From JAXGTD01 sp040775095 (lineage in GTDB: Bacteria > Pseudomonadota > Gammaproteobacteria > Chromatiales > Chromatiaceae), in assembly GCA_040775095.1 (NCBI GenBank), contig JAXGTD010000125.1, positions 1 through 12,451 of the forward strand: a stretch of 12,451 nt of DNA, read 5' to 3'. This document shows positions 1 through 6,881 of this stretch, one piece after another (the first letter of the stretch is position 1; the number at the start of each line of letters is the position of its first letter). Position numbers and translations under genes: made by a program. The notes under the pieces are model-generated. The model saw only the letters and a list, made by a program, of their open reading frames with translations, was not told the origin of the DNA and made no database searches.

Positions 1-2
1 CC

Positions 3-299
3 GCGGGCCTGCCGCTGATCGCGACGGACGTACCGGGTTGTCGCGACATCGTCCAGCCAGAGATCAACGGGCTGCTCGTTGCGCCACGCAGCGCCACCGC
101 ATTGGCCGATGGTTTACAACGACTGATCGACGACGCCGAGCTGCGGACCCGCCTTGGAACACGGGCCAGGGCGATCGCCGAGGCCCGCTTTGGCAGCGAG
201 CGAATTGCTGACCTCGTGAAGGCCGTCTACGCCGAGCTGTTGGCGACCTGCCCACCCGCGCGGCCGGCACCTTTGGGTCGCCCTCGGCCGGGCGATTGA
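3..299 (+). CDS. Glycosyltransferase family 4, C-terminal part (5' truncated by window edge)
   Basis: The frame is open from the left edge and ends at TGA 297-299, leaving 98 residues. Visible motifs are AGLPLIATDVPGCRDIV, then NGLLVAP, an ALADGLQRLIDD helix and a closing helix ending in VKAVYAELL. This is the usual end of the C-terminal Rossmann domain of GT-B fold GT4 enzymes, where the nucleotide-sugar binds; the catalytic E-x7-E glutamates lie at or before the window edge. The family moves a sugar from a nucleotide donor to a lipid-linked acceptor at the cytoplasmic membrane face. The tail after about residue 82 is Pro/Arg-rich and probably unstructured. It converges on the minus-strand SDR gene. 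GT4 genes of this type often sit beside SDR epimerase genes in O-antigen clusters, which fits. Donor and acceptor cannot be told from the fragment. Confidence 0.9.
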   Translation, partial: AGLPLIATDVPGCRDIVQPEINGLLVAPRSATALADGLQRLIDDAELRTRLGTRARAIAEARFGSERIADLVKAVYAELLATCPPARPAPLGRPRPGD

Positions 300-565
300 G
301 TGGAAAAACGGCAGCTAGCCGCCGCGGGCGAGCCACAGGCCATCGCGCCAACATGTTATCGGCCGACCCACCGAATGGGTGGCGGGCGCACCCCCATGGC
401 ACGCTCACCAGGGGGGTCCAACCTCCGTTTCCCGGATGCATCGGGGAAGATGCATCAGTCGACCAACTGCGGATGGTGGTACCAGCGTATGTTGCACGAC
501 CGCATTCAGGCTCAGATGCCGAATCCGTCCGGCCTGGGCGGCAAGAGCTCTTGTCCAGCGTCTTC
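300..565. other. Convergent intergenic region between GT4 and SDR genes
   Basis: These 266 bases lie between two gene ends, and I see no convincing gene. They hold several inverted repeats: ACCCA/TGGGT (366-370, 376-380), ACCCCC/GGGGGT (390-395, 412-417) and a perfect GATGCATC stem-loop (435-456). A set of hairpins between converging genes fits transcript ends on both strands, but none has a clear T-tract. Confidence 0.6.
435..456. repeat. GATGCATC / GATGCATC stem-loop
   Basis: The 8-bp palindrome GATGCATC occurs twice (435-442 and 449-456) with GGGGAA between. The copies form a perfect 8-bp stem with a 6-nt loop, and are also a direct repeat with 14-bp periodicity. It lies in the gap between two converging genes. 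It may act as a transcript-end structure or a protein site. There is no T-tract, so an intrinsic terminator is not proven. Confidence 0.5.
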
Positions 566-1540
566 CTAGACCTCGTCCGCGGCGTTTCCAGGCAAGACCA
601 TCTCATCGATGACACTGTTGAAGTCCTGCCGCGGCTGCCAGCCCAGCTCCGCGCGCAATCGATCCGCCCGGTAGCAGGCCGAACCGCACAGGCGCTCGAG
701 GGCCGAGGACGAGAACGGCATCGGGCGGCGGGCCGCCCACCCCAGGAGGTCGCCGGCGCGGGCCGCCGCCACGAGCAGCCAGAGCGGGAACGACCAGCGT
801 GGCGGTTCGCGGCCGAGCGCATTGCAGATCGAGAGGTAGAGCCGACGACTGGAGTAGTCGATCCCATCGGCGACGATATAGACGCGACCGTTTGCCCCAT
901 CGTGCGTCATTGCGCGCCATGCCGCGTCGCCCAGGTCGGACACCGAAACCATGGAACGGCGGTTGTGCACCTCGGGCAACGGCGGGAAGCGGCCGCTCGC
1001 GACGGCATCGATCATACGGCGCAGATTTCCTTTCACCCCCGGCCCGTAGACGAGCGTGGGGCGCAGCACGCTCACATGCGTCAACTGACTGGACGCGGCG
1101 AGCACGATGCGTTCGGCCGCCCGTTTGGATTGACCATAGGCGCCCGAGGGCAGCCGATTCCAGGTCTCATCAACACAGTCCCGACCGGGATCGGCGACGG
1201 CCTTTATGCTGCTGAAGTAGACAAAGCGCAGGACGCCCGCCGCGATCGCCGCGTTCAGGAGCGAGCGGGTGCCCTCGACGTTGACCCGCTGATAAGACCC
1301 ATCCCGAGCCGGGTCCTTGTCTCGCACATGGGCGAGTCCCGCCAAATGGAACACACCATCGACGTCGCGAAAGGCGTCTCCTGGTATGCCGCCATCGCCC
1401 AACTCGCAGATGACGCGCTCATGCCAGGGCCCAGGAATGTCCCGCCGAATGAGGGCGCGCACCCGACATCCGCGCTCGGCGAGCGTCCGGCACAGTGCCC
1501 GGCCAACGAATCCATTCGCACCAGAGACCAGATACAGCAT
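566..1540 (-). CDS. Extended SDR: NAD-dependent nucleotide-sugar epimerase/reductase (WbpV/Gnu-like)
   Basis: The protein has 324 residues. The nucleotide-binding fold starts at once with the GxxGxxG motif GANGFVG (7-13). The SDR catalytic set follows: FSSIKA (Ser110/111) and YGQSK (Tyr135, Lys139). RPTLVYGPG (161-168) is typical of extended SDRs that act on UDP- or dTDP-sugars. The family includes UDP-hexose 4-epimerases, the WbpV/WreQ reductases that make UDP-QuiNAc, and the GlcNAc-PP-undecaprenol epimerase Gnu. Sequence alone does not pick between them. The start is ATG at 1540 because the fold begins there and AGGGA lies 9 nt upstream; the frame stays open to 1729, but that extension is Arg/Pro-rich and unlike a protein. 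It is a paralog of the SDR directly upstream, sharing RMIDA, RRS and DGxxYS blocks, and is the last gene of the minus-strand run. Confidence 0.9.
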   Translation of the reverse strand: MLYLVSGANGFVGRALCRTLAERGCRVRALIRRDIPGPWHERVICELGDGGIPGDAFRDVDGVFHLAGLAHVRDKDPARDGSYQRVNVEGTRSLLNAAIAAGVLRFVYFSSIKAVADPGRDCVDETWNRLPSGAYGQSKRAAERIVLAASSQLTHVSVLRPTLVYGPGVKGNLRRMIDAVASGRFPPLPEVHNRRSMVSVSDLGDAAWRAMTHDGANGRVYIVADGIDYSSRRLYLSICNALGREPPRWSFPLWLLVAAARAGDLLGWAARRPMPFSSSALERLCGSACYRADRLRAELGWQPRQDFNSVIDEMVLPGNAADEV

Positions 1541-1809
1541 TATCTTGCATCCCTGGACAGCGACCCGCGAGCCAGCCGCTGGCGGCCAGCCACTCGCCGG
1601 CGACGCTCTGGCATCCTCGCCCTGTCGATGACGTTCCTTGCGCGCCGCGGTGGCGGCGCCGGGCTGCGACGACAGGGCCGGGTGTGAAGACTGCCGCGCC
1701 CCGCCGCGCTGTCCCTCGTGCATGGGCAACCCATCATTGCCGCGTCGATGTCGGTCGGAGCCCGACCGCGCCTTCGGGTGCCATAGGGGTGTCCTGCAGT
1801 GGGATTCAT
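1540..1809 (-). CDS. Doubtful 89-codon frame bridging the two SDR genes
   Basis: This frame starts at ATG 1809, overlapping the upstream SDR stop as ATGA. It ends in TAA at 1540-1542, overlapping the next SDR start as TAATG. That is perfect coupling geometry at both ends. Against it, the product is highly Arg- and Pro-rich, uses AGG, AGA and CGA codons often, shows no domain, and its third-position GC looks lower than in the neighbouring genes. It may be a spacer whose open frame arose by chance in GC-rich DNA, or one kept open so that ribosomes travel through to the last gene. I cannot assign a function. Confidence 0.2.
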   Translation of the reverse strand: MNPTAGHPYGTRRRGRAPTDIDAAMMGCPCTRDSAAGRGSLHTRPCRRSPAPPPRRARNVIDRARMPERRRRVAGRQRLARGSLSRDAR

Positions 1810-2879
1810 GAGCTGCCCATCTCAGACAGACCGCCTGCCGCGCCCGACCCGAGGTAGGCGCTCACCAATCGCGGTATCTCCGTCTCGAGGCGATGGCTCG
1901 AGACATACGACAGCTCGTCGCGGATCTTCTGGGAGCTGTACCAGGCATCGCCCGCGAGCTTGCGCAATGCATCGCTCGTCAGCGGCATCGCCCTGCCTGT
2001 CAGTCGCTCCCCGAGCGTGCCGAGGCGCGCCGCACCACGCCAGCCCCAGAGCGGTAGAGACCAATCCGGGATCGGACGGCCGAGGGCGACGTGGATCTGT
2101 TCGTAGAGCCACCGCGTGGAATACTCGGCCCCGTCCGTCACCAGATAGCACTCTCCCGCGGCACGCCGATCCGTCGCGACGAGCAAGGCGGCGGCAACCA
2201 CGTCATCCACGTGGATGGCCGAGCGGCGATTGTTGACCCGCGGCCAGGGTGGAAAACGTCGGCGCGCAATGGCGTCGATCATGCGTGCCAGATTCCCTTG
2301 TCCGCCCAGGCCGTAAACCATCGGCAGTCGCAGCACGCTCGCATGCATCCGCCCCGCGGATCCGGCCGCGAGCACGGCCCGCTCGGCCGCGAGCTTAGCC
2401 CGTCCGTAGAGCGTGTCGGGGCGCGCCGGCGTCGACTCGTCCGCCGGCCGGGCGCTCGCGCCGGCGGCGTCCCCCATGCTCTTGACGCTGCTGAGATAGA
2501 CCACGCGCTGCACGCCCGCCGCGATCGCCGCGGCGAGCAGATGCTCGGTGCCTTGCGCACTGACGCGCCAATGGGCGGGGGCCTCGTAGACATCCGGCTC
2601 GCCAGGTGGCGGGGAATGGCTCGCGAGATGGAACAGCCCCCGCACGCCGTCCAGGGCGCCAGCCAGGGAACCCGGGTTGGTCAGGTCACCGACCCGGGTC
2701 TCGATCGTCTTGCCTGGCCAGGCCCCTTGGACCGCCCGCGCAGACCGCGTCAAGACCGATACAAGGCACCCCGCCTCGAGCAGTGCCGCGACAAGGTGGC
2801 GCCCCAGTCTTCCGGTCGCGCCCGTGACCAGGACGCGCATTCCATGGAGCGACGTCGCACGTTGCATCGGATTGTTCAT
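1806..2879 (-). CDS. Extended SDR: NAD-dependent nucleotide-sugar epimerase/dehydratase
   Basis: The protein has 357 residues. The Rossmann motif GATGRLG is at 20-26 after strand MRVLVT. The catalytic residues are in YLSSVKS (Ser130/131) and YGRAK (Tyr158, Lys162). HVDDVVAA (223-230) and YLVTDG (245-250) are sugar-binding-half motifs of extended SDRs. The likely role is conversion of a nucleotide-sugar (epimerisation, dehydration or 4-keto reduction) in the cytoplasm for the polysaccharide; the exact reaction cannot be read. The start is fixed by the ATGA overlap with the upstream GT2 stop and a strong AAGGGGAGG 5 nt before ATG. The open frame reaches back to 3071, but that part lies inside the GT2 gene. 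The first 13 residues precede the fold, and MRVLVTG (residue 14) is an alternative start. It is a tandem paralog of the downstream SDR with a longer Ala/Pro-rich insert before the catalytic Tyr. Confidence 0.9.
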   Translation of the reverse strand: MNNPMQRATSLHGMRVLVTGATGRLGRHLVAALLEAGCLVSVLTRSARAVQGAWPGKTIETRVGDLTNPGSLAGALDGVRGLFHLASHSPPPGEPDVYEAPAHWRVSAQGTEHLLAAAIAAGVQRVVYLSSVKSMGDAAGASARPADESTPARPDTLYGRAKLAAERAVLAAGSAGRMHASVLRLPMVYGLGGQGNLARMIDAIARRRFPPWPRVNNRRSAIHVDDVVAAALLVATDRRAAGECYLVTDGAEYSTRWLYEQIHVALGRPIPDWSLPLWGWRGAARLGTLGERLTGRAMPLTSDALRKLAGDAWYSSQKIRDELSYVSSHRLETEIPRLVSAYLGSGAAGGLSEMGSS

Positions 2880-3841
2880 CCGCGCCTCCCCTTGCGGCGC
2901 TCCTGCCGCAGCCAGGCGAGCGAGATGGCCGCCGCGAAGTGGACCCAGATACCCAACACCACCAGGGCGCTCAGGGGCAGGGGATAGTCTCGAAACTGAA
3001 ATTTGCGGAAAAAGCGGGCCATCCCCCGGTGTTTGTGCCACAGGACCGCCATGGGCCGACTCGCGCTGCATACCCCCTTGTGATGCACCGCCTCGACGTC
3101 CGGCACCAGGTAGATCGGCCAGCCCCGGTTGCGAAAACGGACAAACCAGTCCAGGTCTTCGCAGTGGAGAAAATATCCCTCATCCAGCATGCCGACGTCG
3201 GTCAATGCCTGGCGCCGGACCACCATGAAGGCCCCGGAGATCGCCTCGACCTGCACCGGTCGGTCCGGCAAGGGCTCGTCGGTGCGGTCGAGGCGTTTGC
3301 CAGTGAGAAGACTGGGCCAGATCCGTTCGATATGCAGCAGGCGGGCCAGCCCGATCCATGGGTCCGGGATCACCCGTCGACTTGCGACCTGTTCTGTCCC
3401 CCCCGGGTCGCGGACAATGCATCCGGCCATGCCCGCCCCGGGCGTCGCGTCCATGAACTCCACCATGCGGGCCAGGGTCCCGGGACCGACGATACAGTCG
3501 GGGTTCAGAAACAACAGGTAGCGGGCCCGGGTCTGATCGACCGCGACATTGTTGCCGCGGGCAAACCCCAGGTTCTCCACGTTCTCCAGGATCCTCAGGC
3601 GCGGATCCCCGCCGAAGGAGGCCCGCAGCAGCGACAGGCTGTCGTCCGAGGAACAGTTGTCGCTTACCAACACCTCGATCGGCACGTCGGACGCCAGGAC
3701 CGCGCCGACGCACTCCGACAACAAGACACCGGCATTAAAGTTGACGATGATCACGCTGAGCGCCGGCACGGGACCATCGGATCCGCCGAGGTGGCCGAAA
3801 TCGCCCTCGCGCACCGCTCTGGGATCACTCACCGACGACAT
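2876..3841 (-). CDS. GT2 glycosyltransferase, rhamnosyltransferase (WbbL/RfbF)-like
   Basis: The protein has 321 residues from ATG 3841. The GT-A fold begins at LSVIIVNFNAG (28-38). SDN (60-62) is the donor-base motif. FLNPDC carries the DxD-type metal site NPD (113-115), and EDLDW (228-232) holds the catalytic base. A stretch rich in Leu/Ile/Ala/Trp (about 289-310) is a likely membrane helix, followed by a basic tail, as in many rhamnosyltransferase-like GT2 enzymes. They transfer dTDP-rhamnose or a similar sugar to lipid-linked glycans at the cytoplasmic face; the actual sugar is inference. ATG 3841 overlaps the upstream glycosyltransferase by 17 nt and has AGGT 11 nt upstream. ATG 3865 (329 residues) is possible but has no visible ribosome binding site. 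The stop overlaps the next start as ATGA. Confidence 0.92.
   Translation of the reverse strand: MSSVSDPRAVREGDFGHLGGSDGPVPALSVIIVNFNAGVLLSECVGAVLASDVPIEVLVSDNCSSDDSLSLLRASFGGDPRLRILENVENLGFARGNNVAVDQTRARYLLFLNPDCIVGPGTLARMVEFMDATPGAGMAGCIVRDPGGTEQVASRRVIPDPWIGLARLLHIERIWPSLLTGKRLDRTDEPLPDRPVQVEAISGAFMVVRRQALTDVGMLDEGYFLHCEDLDWFVRFRNRGWPIYLVPDVEAVHHKGVCSASRPMAVLWHKHRGMARFFRKFQFRDYPLPLSALVVLGIWVHFAAAISLAWLRQERRKGRRG
2885..2893 (-). promoter_or_regulatory. Strong ribosome binding site of the 1806-2879 SDR gene
   Basis: On the minus strand AAGGGGAGG stands 5 nt before the ATG at 2879. It lies inside the end of the upstream GT2 gene and, with the ATGA overlap, fixes this start and implies translational coupling. 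Confidence 0.75.
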
Positions 3842-5888
3842 CTGCAAGCGACCTGCGGGCCACATCGAAACTGAAGTGTTTCTGCATCACCGCGATCCCC
3901 TCGTCGGAGATGCGCCGCCACAGCGCCTGGTCGCCATAGAGACGCACGACGGCGGCGCAAAAATCGGCCGGATCGTCCGCGATCAGGACGGATTCGCCGT
4001 CAACCAGATTCATCCCTTCCACCGCTGGACTGGTCGCGACCACCGGCAGCCCATAAGAGAGGCTTTGATTGACCTTTCCCTTCACGCCGGCACCATAGCG
4101 CAGCGGCGCAACGGAAAGCCTGCAGTTTTGGAAGAACGGTACAACGTCTGGGATGTAGCCATGGATGTTGAGCCGCGGACCGGCCAGGGCGCGGATATCT
4201 GCCGGCGGATCGGCCCCGATAACGTGGCAGCGCAGATCCGGCAGCTCCAGCCAGACTCGCGGCAGAATCTCTCTGGCCAACCACCGCACGGCGTCGGAAT
4301 TCGGCGGATGAGCGAACGCGCCGATGAACAGGATATCCCGGCGCGCCTCGAATGCGGAAGCCCTGGCGTGGACCTCATGGATGTTGGAGACCAGATGGAT
4401 CCGAGCCCGGGGCAGCTGCGCGCGCAGCAGGTCTCGTTCCACCTCACTGACCACCAGGGCGGCATCCGATGCCTCGATCAACGCGAGCTCCTGGCGACGG
4501 CGCTGTGCCGCCGCGCGTCGCATCAACCGATCGCCGGTAAGCTCCGCCAAGCGCTCCTCCCGCAAAAAGTGCAGATCCACCGTATCGTAGACGATCCGAG
4601 CGTTCGGGCAGTAACGCCGCGTCGAGGGCATCACCGCGGCCGCCGCGTCAGCCCGGCTCAAGATGACCAGGTCATAGGATCGGCCCCGCGTCGCGAGGTG
4701 GTGCTTCACTGAACGCACATAAGGTCTGTAGAGACACTCGATACCGCGTCCCTGCAATTGGGACACATAGGGCTGCGGTGCCTCCAGGTTGGCCGCCGCG
4801 AAGGTCACCTTGAAGCCGAGTCCCTGCAGGATCGCCAACAGATTCCACATGCGAAGCGACCCGGACTCCTTATCCGGCGTCACCATGTAATTGTCCACGA
4901 CCAGGGCGCGGCGCCGGGCCGAGCGCTCCTTGAGCCGCTCCAACGCATCCCCTCGCTCTCCCCACCCGGCAATCGCCGCCCCCCAGCGGGCCCGAAACCG
5001 TTGCCGGTTGACCGCCTGAAGGCGCACCATGCCAGCGGCGTCGGGCCGCGGATTCATGCCGACGCCACTTGCGTCGAAATGCACCACCCGCGCCGTCGGC
5101 TGATAGTAGACCCGATAGTCGGCGGCACGCACCCGCATCGCCAGGTCGGCGTCCTGGTAGCAGGCTGGTGCAAAAAGCGTGTCGAACCCACCCAACTGCT
5201 GAAACAGGGCGCGTGGAATGGCGATGGCAGCACCGGAGCAATAGTCCACCGCGCGCAGATAGCTGTACTGAGGCCGGGCCGGATCGTCCAGACGACCATA
5301 GCTCCAGGCGGAGCCGTCCGCAAACAGGATCGCACCGGCCTCCTGTTGGCGACCGTCCGGATAGACGAGCCGGCTGCCGATCAGGCCCGCGTCGGGGTGG
5401 CCCTCAAAGCCCGCCACCAGCGCGTCCAACCAACCAGGCTGCACCTGGGTGTCGTGGCCGAGGAACACCAGCAGCCGCCCCGAGGCGAGCGCGGCGGCAC
5501 GATTACAGGACCCGCCAAACCCGAGGCTCGTGGGGTTGCGCACCACGCGAACGCCCTCGTAGTCGCGCAGGCGCCGGGCGGTATCGTCCGTGGCGCAATC
5601 GTCGACGACGATGACCTCGACCCCGCTGAGGTCCAGGTGCGCCCTCACCGCGGCCAAGCAATGATGGGTGAGCCGAAACGGCTCGAAAGCGGGGATGATC
5701 ACCGACACGTCCGGACGCGAACAGCGCGCAAGCGCGACCGGCCTGAATGGCTCCTGCTCCGACAACAGCCTGGGAGGGGCGCAGGCCTGAATCCGCGCGG
5801 TGCCGAGACGCCGGCGAATCTTGCGCAGCAACACCGACAGGCCCTCGGTCCGAAGGACGTGCCTGGCCCTTGGCAAAAAGCGCAGCAT
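3825..5888 (-). CDS. Double glycosyltransferase: GT2 domain fused to GT4 domain
   Basis: The protein has 687 residues from ATG 5888. A basic N-terminal segment (RHVLRTEGLSVLLRKIRRRL, about 9-28) leads to a GT2 domain starting at VSVIIPAF (61-68), with VVDDC (94-98), a GHD motif at 144-146 where NxD or DxD is usual, and YQDADLA where the paralog has YEDTDLA. After a linker with DNYMVTPDKESGS comes a GT4 (GT-B) domain, with NTVDLH-like TVDLHFLREE, GAFAHPPN, APLRYGAGVKGKV and SPAVEGM. Two transfer steps in one cytoplasmic polypeptide are likely. The start is uncertain: the frame is open to GTG 6074 (GGAG 5 nt upstream, 749 residues), with ATG 6011 directly abutting AGGAGG. I prefer 5888 because the text before it does not look conserved. 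It lies between wzt and the GT2 gene. Confidence 0.9.
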   Translation of the reverse strand: MLRFLPRARHVLRTEGLSVLLRKIRRRLGTARIQACAPPRLLSEQEPFRPVALARCSRPDVSVIIPAFEPFRLTHHCLAAVRAHLDLSGVEVIVVDDCATDDTARRLRDYEGVRVVRNPTSLGFGGSCNRAAALASGRLLVFLGHDTQVQPGWLDALVAGFEGHPDAGLIGSRLVYPDGRQQEAGAILFADGSAWSYGRLDDPARPQYSYLRAVDYCSGAAIAIPRALFQQLGGFDTLFAPACYQDADLAMRVRAADYRVYYQPTARVVHFDASGVGMNPRPDAAGMVRLQAVNRQRFRARWGAAIAGWGERGDALERLKERSARRRALVVDNYMVTPDKESGSLRMWNLLAILQGLGFKVTFAAANLEAPQPYVSQLQGRGIECLYRPYVRSVKHHLATRGRSYDLVILSRADAAAAVMPSTRRYCPNARIVYDTVDLHFLREERLAELTGDRLMRRAAAQRRRQELALIEASDAALVVSEVERDLLRAQLPRARIHLVSNIHEVHARASAFEARRDILFIGAFAHPPNSDAVRWLAREILPRVWLELPDLRCHVIGADPPADIRALAGPRLNIHGYIPDVVPFFQNCRLSVAPLRYGAGVKGKVNQSLSYGLPVVATSPAVEGMNLVDGESVLIADDPADFCAAVVRLYGDQALWRRISDEGIAVMQKHFSFDVARRSLADVVGE

Positions 5889-6107
5889 GTTCCTCAACAC
5901 GAGGCTCGTCCCCACGACAACCCGAGGCCGCGCACGCGGCAACCCGCCGCCGGCTGGATGGGCCCAGACCGCGTCTGTCTGCCATCCAACGGACTTGCGC
6001 CGTACAATCATCCTCCTCGCGTCTGCAGCCCTGGCCAGCACGCCTTGCAACCGCGCGGGCCATGAATGGCCCACGGGCGCTCCGGAAAGGGTACCCGACG
6101 AAATTCG

Positions 6108-6869
6108 CTAGCCGCCCGCCGCCGCGACGCTCTCGCGGTAGCGCTTCAGGACCGCGTCCGTTTCTCCCATGAACACCACGCGTCCCCGCTCCATCAGGAC
6201 CGCTGTTCGACATATCCGCCGGATGAGGAGATTCGAATGCGATGCCAAAACGATGATCCCCGCCTTATCCGTGAATGCCGCGAGACGCGCGTTGGCCTTT
6301 TCCAAAAAAGCGGCATCGCCCGCGCCGATGCCTTCATCGAGCAGCAGAATGTCCGGCTCGATCGACGTCGAAACGGCGAATGCCAGGCGCATGCGCATCC
6401 CCGCTGAATAGGTGCGAATAGGCAGATCGAGAAACTCCCCAAGCTCGGTGAATTCCGCGATCTCATCGAGCCGGGAGCGCACCTCTTTGCGGCTCATGCC
6501 CAAAAAGAGTCCACGCAGATAGATATTGTCGTAGCCCGTCGCCTCTGGATCCATCCCCAGCGAAATATCAAACAGTGGGGCCACCTCGCCGCCAACATGG
6601 ACCTCTCCAGCACCCGGCTCATAGAGTCCCGCCAACACCCGGAGCAAGGTCGTCTTGCCAGAGCCATTGTGCCCAACGAGTCCGACGCGATCGCCATGAT
6701 TCAGGTGCAACGTGACATCGTCGAGGGCCTGGACAACGGAGGCATGTCCTTCTCCAGAGCCGATTCGTCCACCCAGCAGCCCCGGCATGACGCGCTTTTT
6801 CAGCGAACGGCTGCTCGCATCGTAGAGGGGGAACGCGAGAGACACATGATCGAGTCGGATAGAGGCCAA
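6108..6869 (-). CDS. wzt: O-antigen/polysaccharide ABC transporter ATP-binding protein, short Wzt type
   Basis: The protein has 253 residues. Walker A is GHNGSGKTT (66-74), the signature is YSAGM (154-158, the variant usual in this family), Walker B is ILLLDE (174-179) followed by GIGAGDAAF, and the H-loop is in ASHSN (His211). These mark the polysaccharide-export ATPases (Wzt, RfbE, KpsT, TagH) that power the Wzm-type permease at the inner membrane. The protein ends about 40 residues after the H-loop, so the C-terminal carbohydrate-binding domain of long Wzt proteins is absent. The start is an unusual TTG at 6869, chosen because AGGTGG lies 6 nt upstream and the permease stop is only 10 nt away. 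The frame is open further back, but that part lies within the permease gene. Coupling to wzm is very likely. Confidence 0.93.
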   Translation of the reverse strand: MASIRLDHVSLAFPLYDASSRSLKKRVMPGLLGGRIGSGEGHASVVQALDDVTLHLNHGDRVGLVGHNGSGKTTLLRVLAGLYEPGAGEVHVGGEVAPLFDISLGMDPEATGYDNIYLRGLFLGMSRKEVRSRLDEIAEFTELGEFLDLPIRTYSAGMRMRLAFAVSTSIEPDILLLDEGIGAGDAAFLEKANARLAAFTDKAGIIVLASHSNLLIRRICRTAVLMERGRVVFMGETDAVLKRYRESVAAAGG

Positions 6870-6875
6870 GGCTAA

Positions 6876-6881
6876 CCACCT
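6876..6881 (-). promoter_or_regulatory. Ribosome binding site fixing the TTG start of wzt
   Basis: AGGTGG on the minus strand overlaps the TAG stop of the permease gene by two bases (TAGGTGG) and stands 6 nt before TTG 6869. No in-frame ATG or GTG occurs at a better distance, so this site decides the start. Confidence 0.7.

Noticed and set aside
296..1687. 463-codon plus-strand open frame
   Set aside because: It lies antisense to a well-supported SDR gene, has no domain, and is rich in Arg, Gly and Ala; long antisense frames are expected at this GC content.
4758..6065. 435-codon plus-strand open frame, and similar ones at 3549-4712, 2939-3874 and 9684-10817
   Set aside because: All are antisense to glycosyltransferase genes with clear catalytic motifs; their products are His/Arg/Pro-rich and match no family I know.
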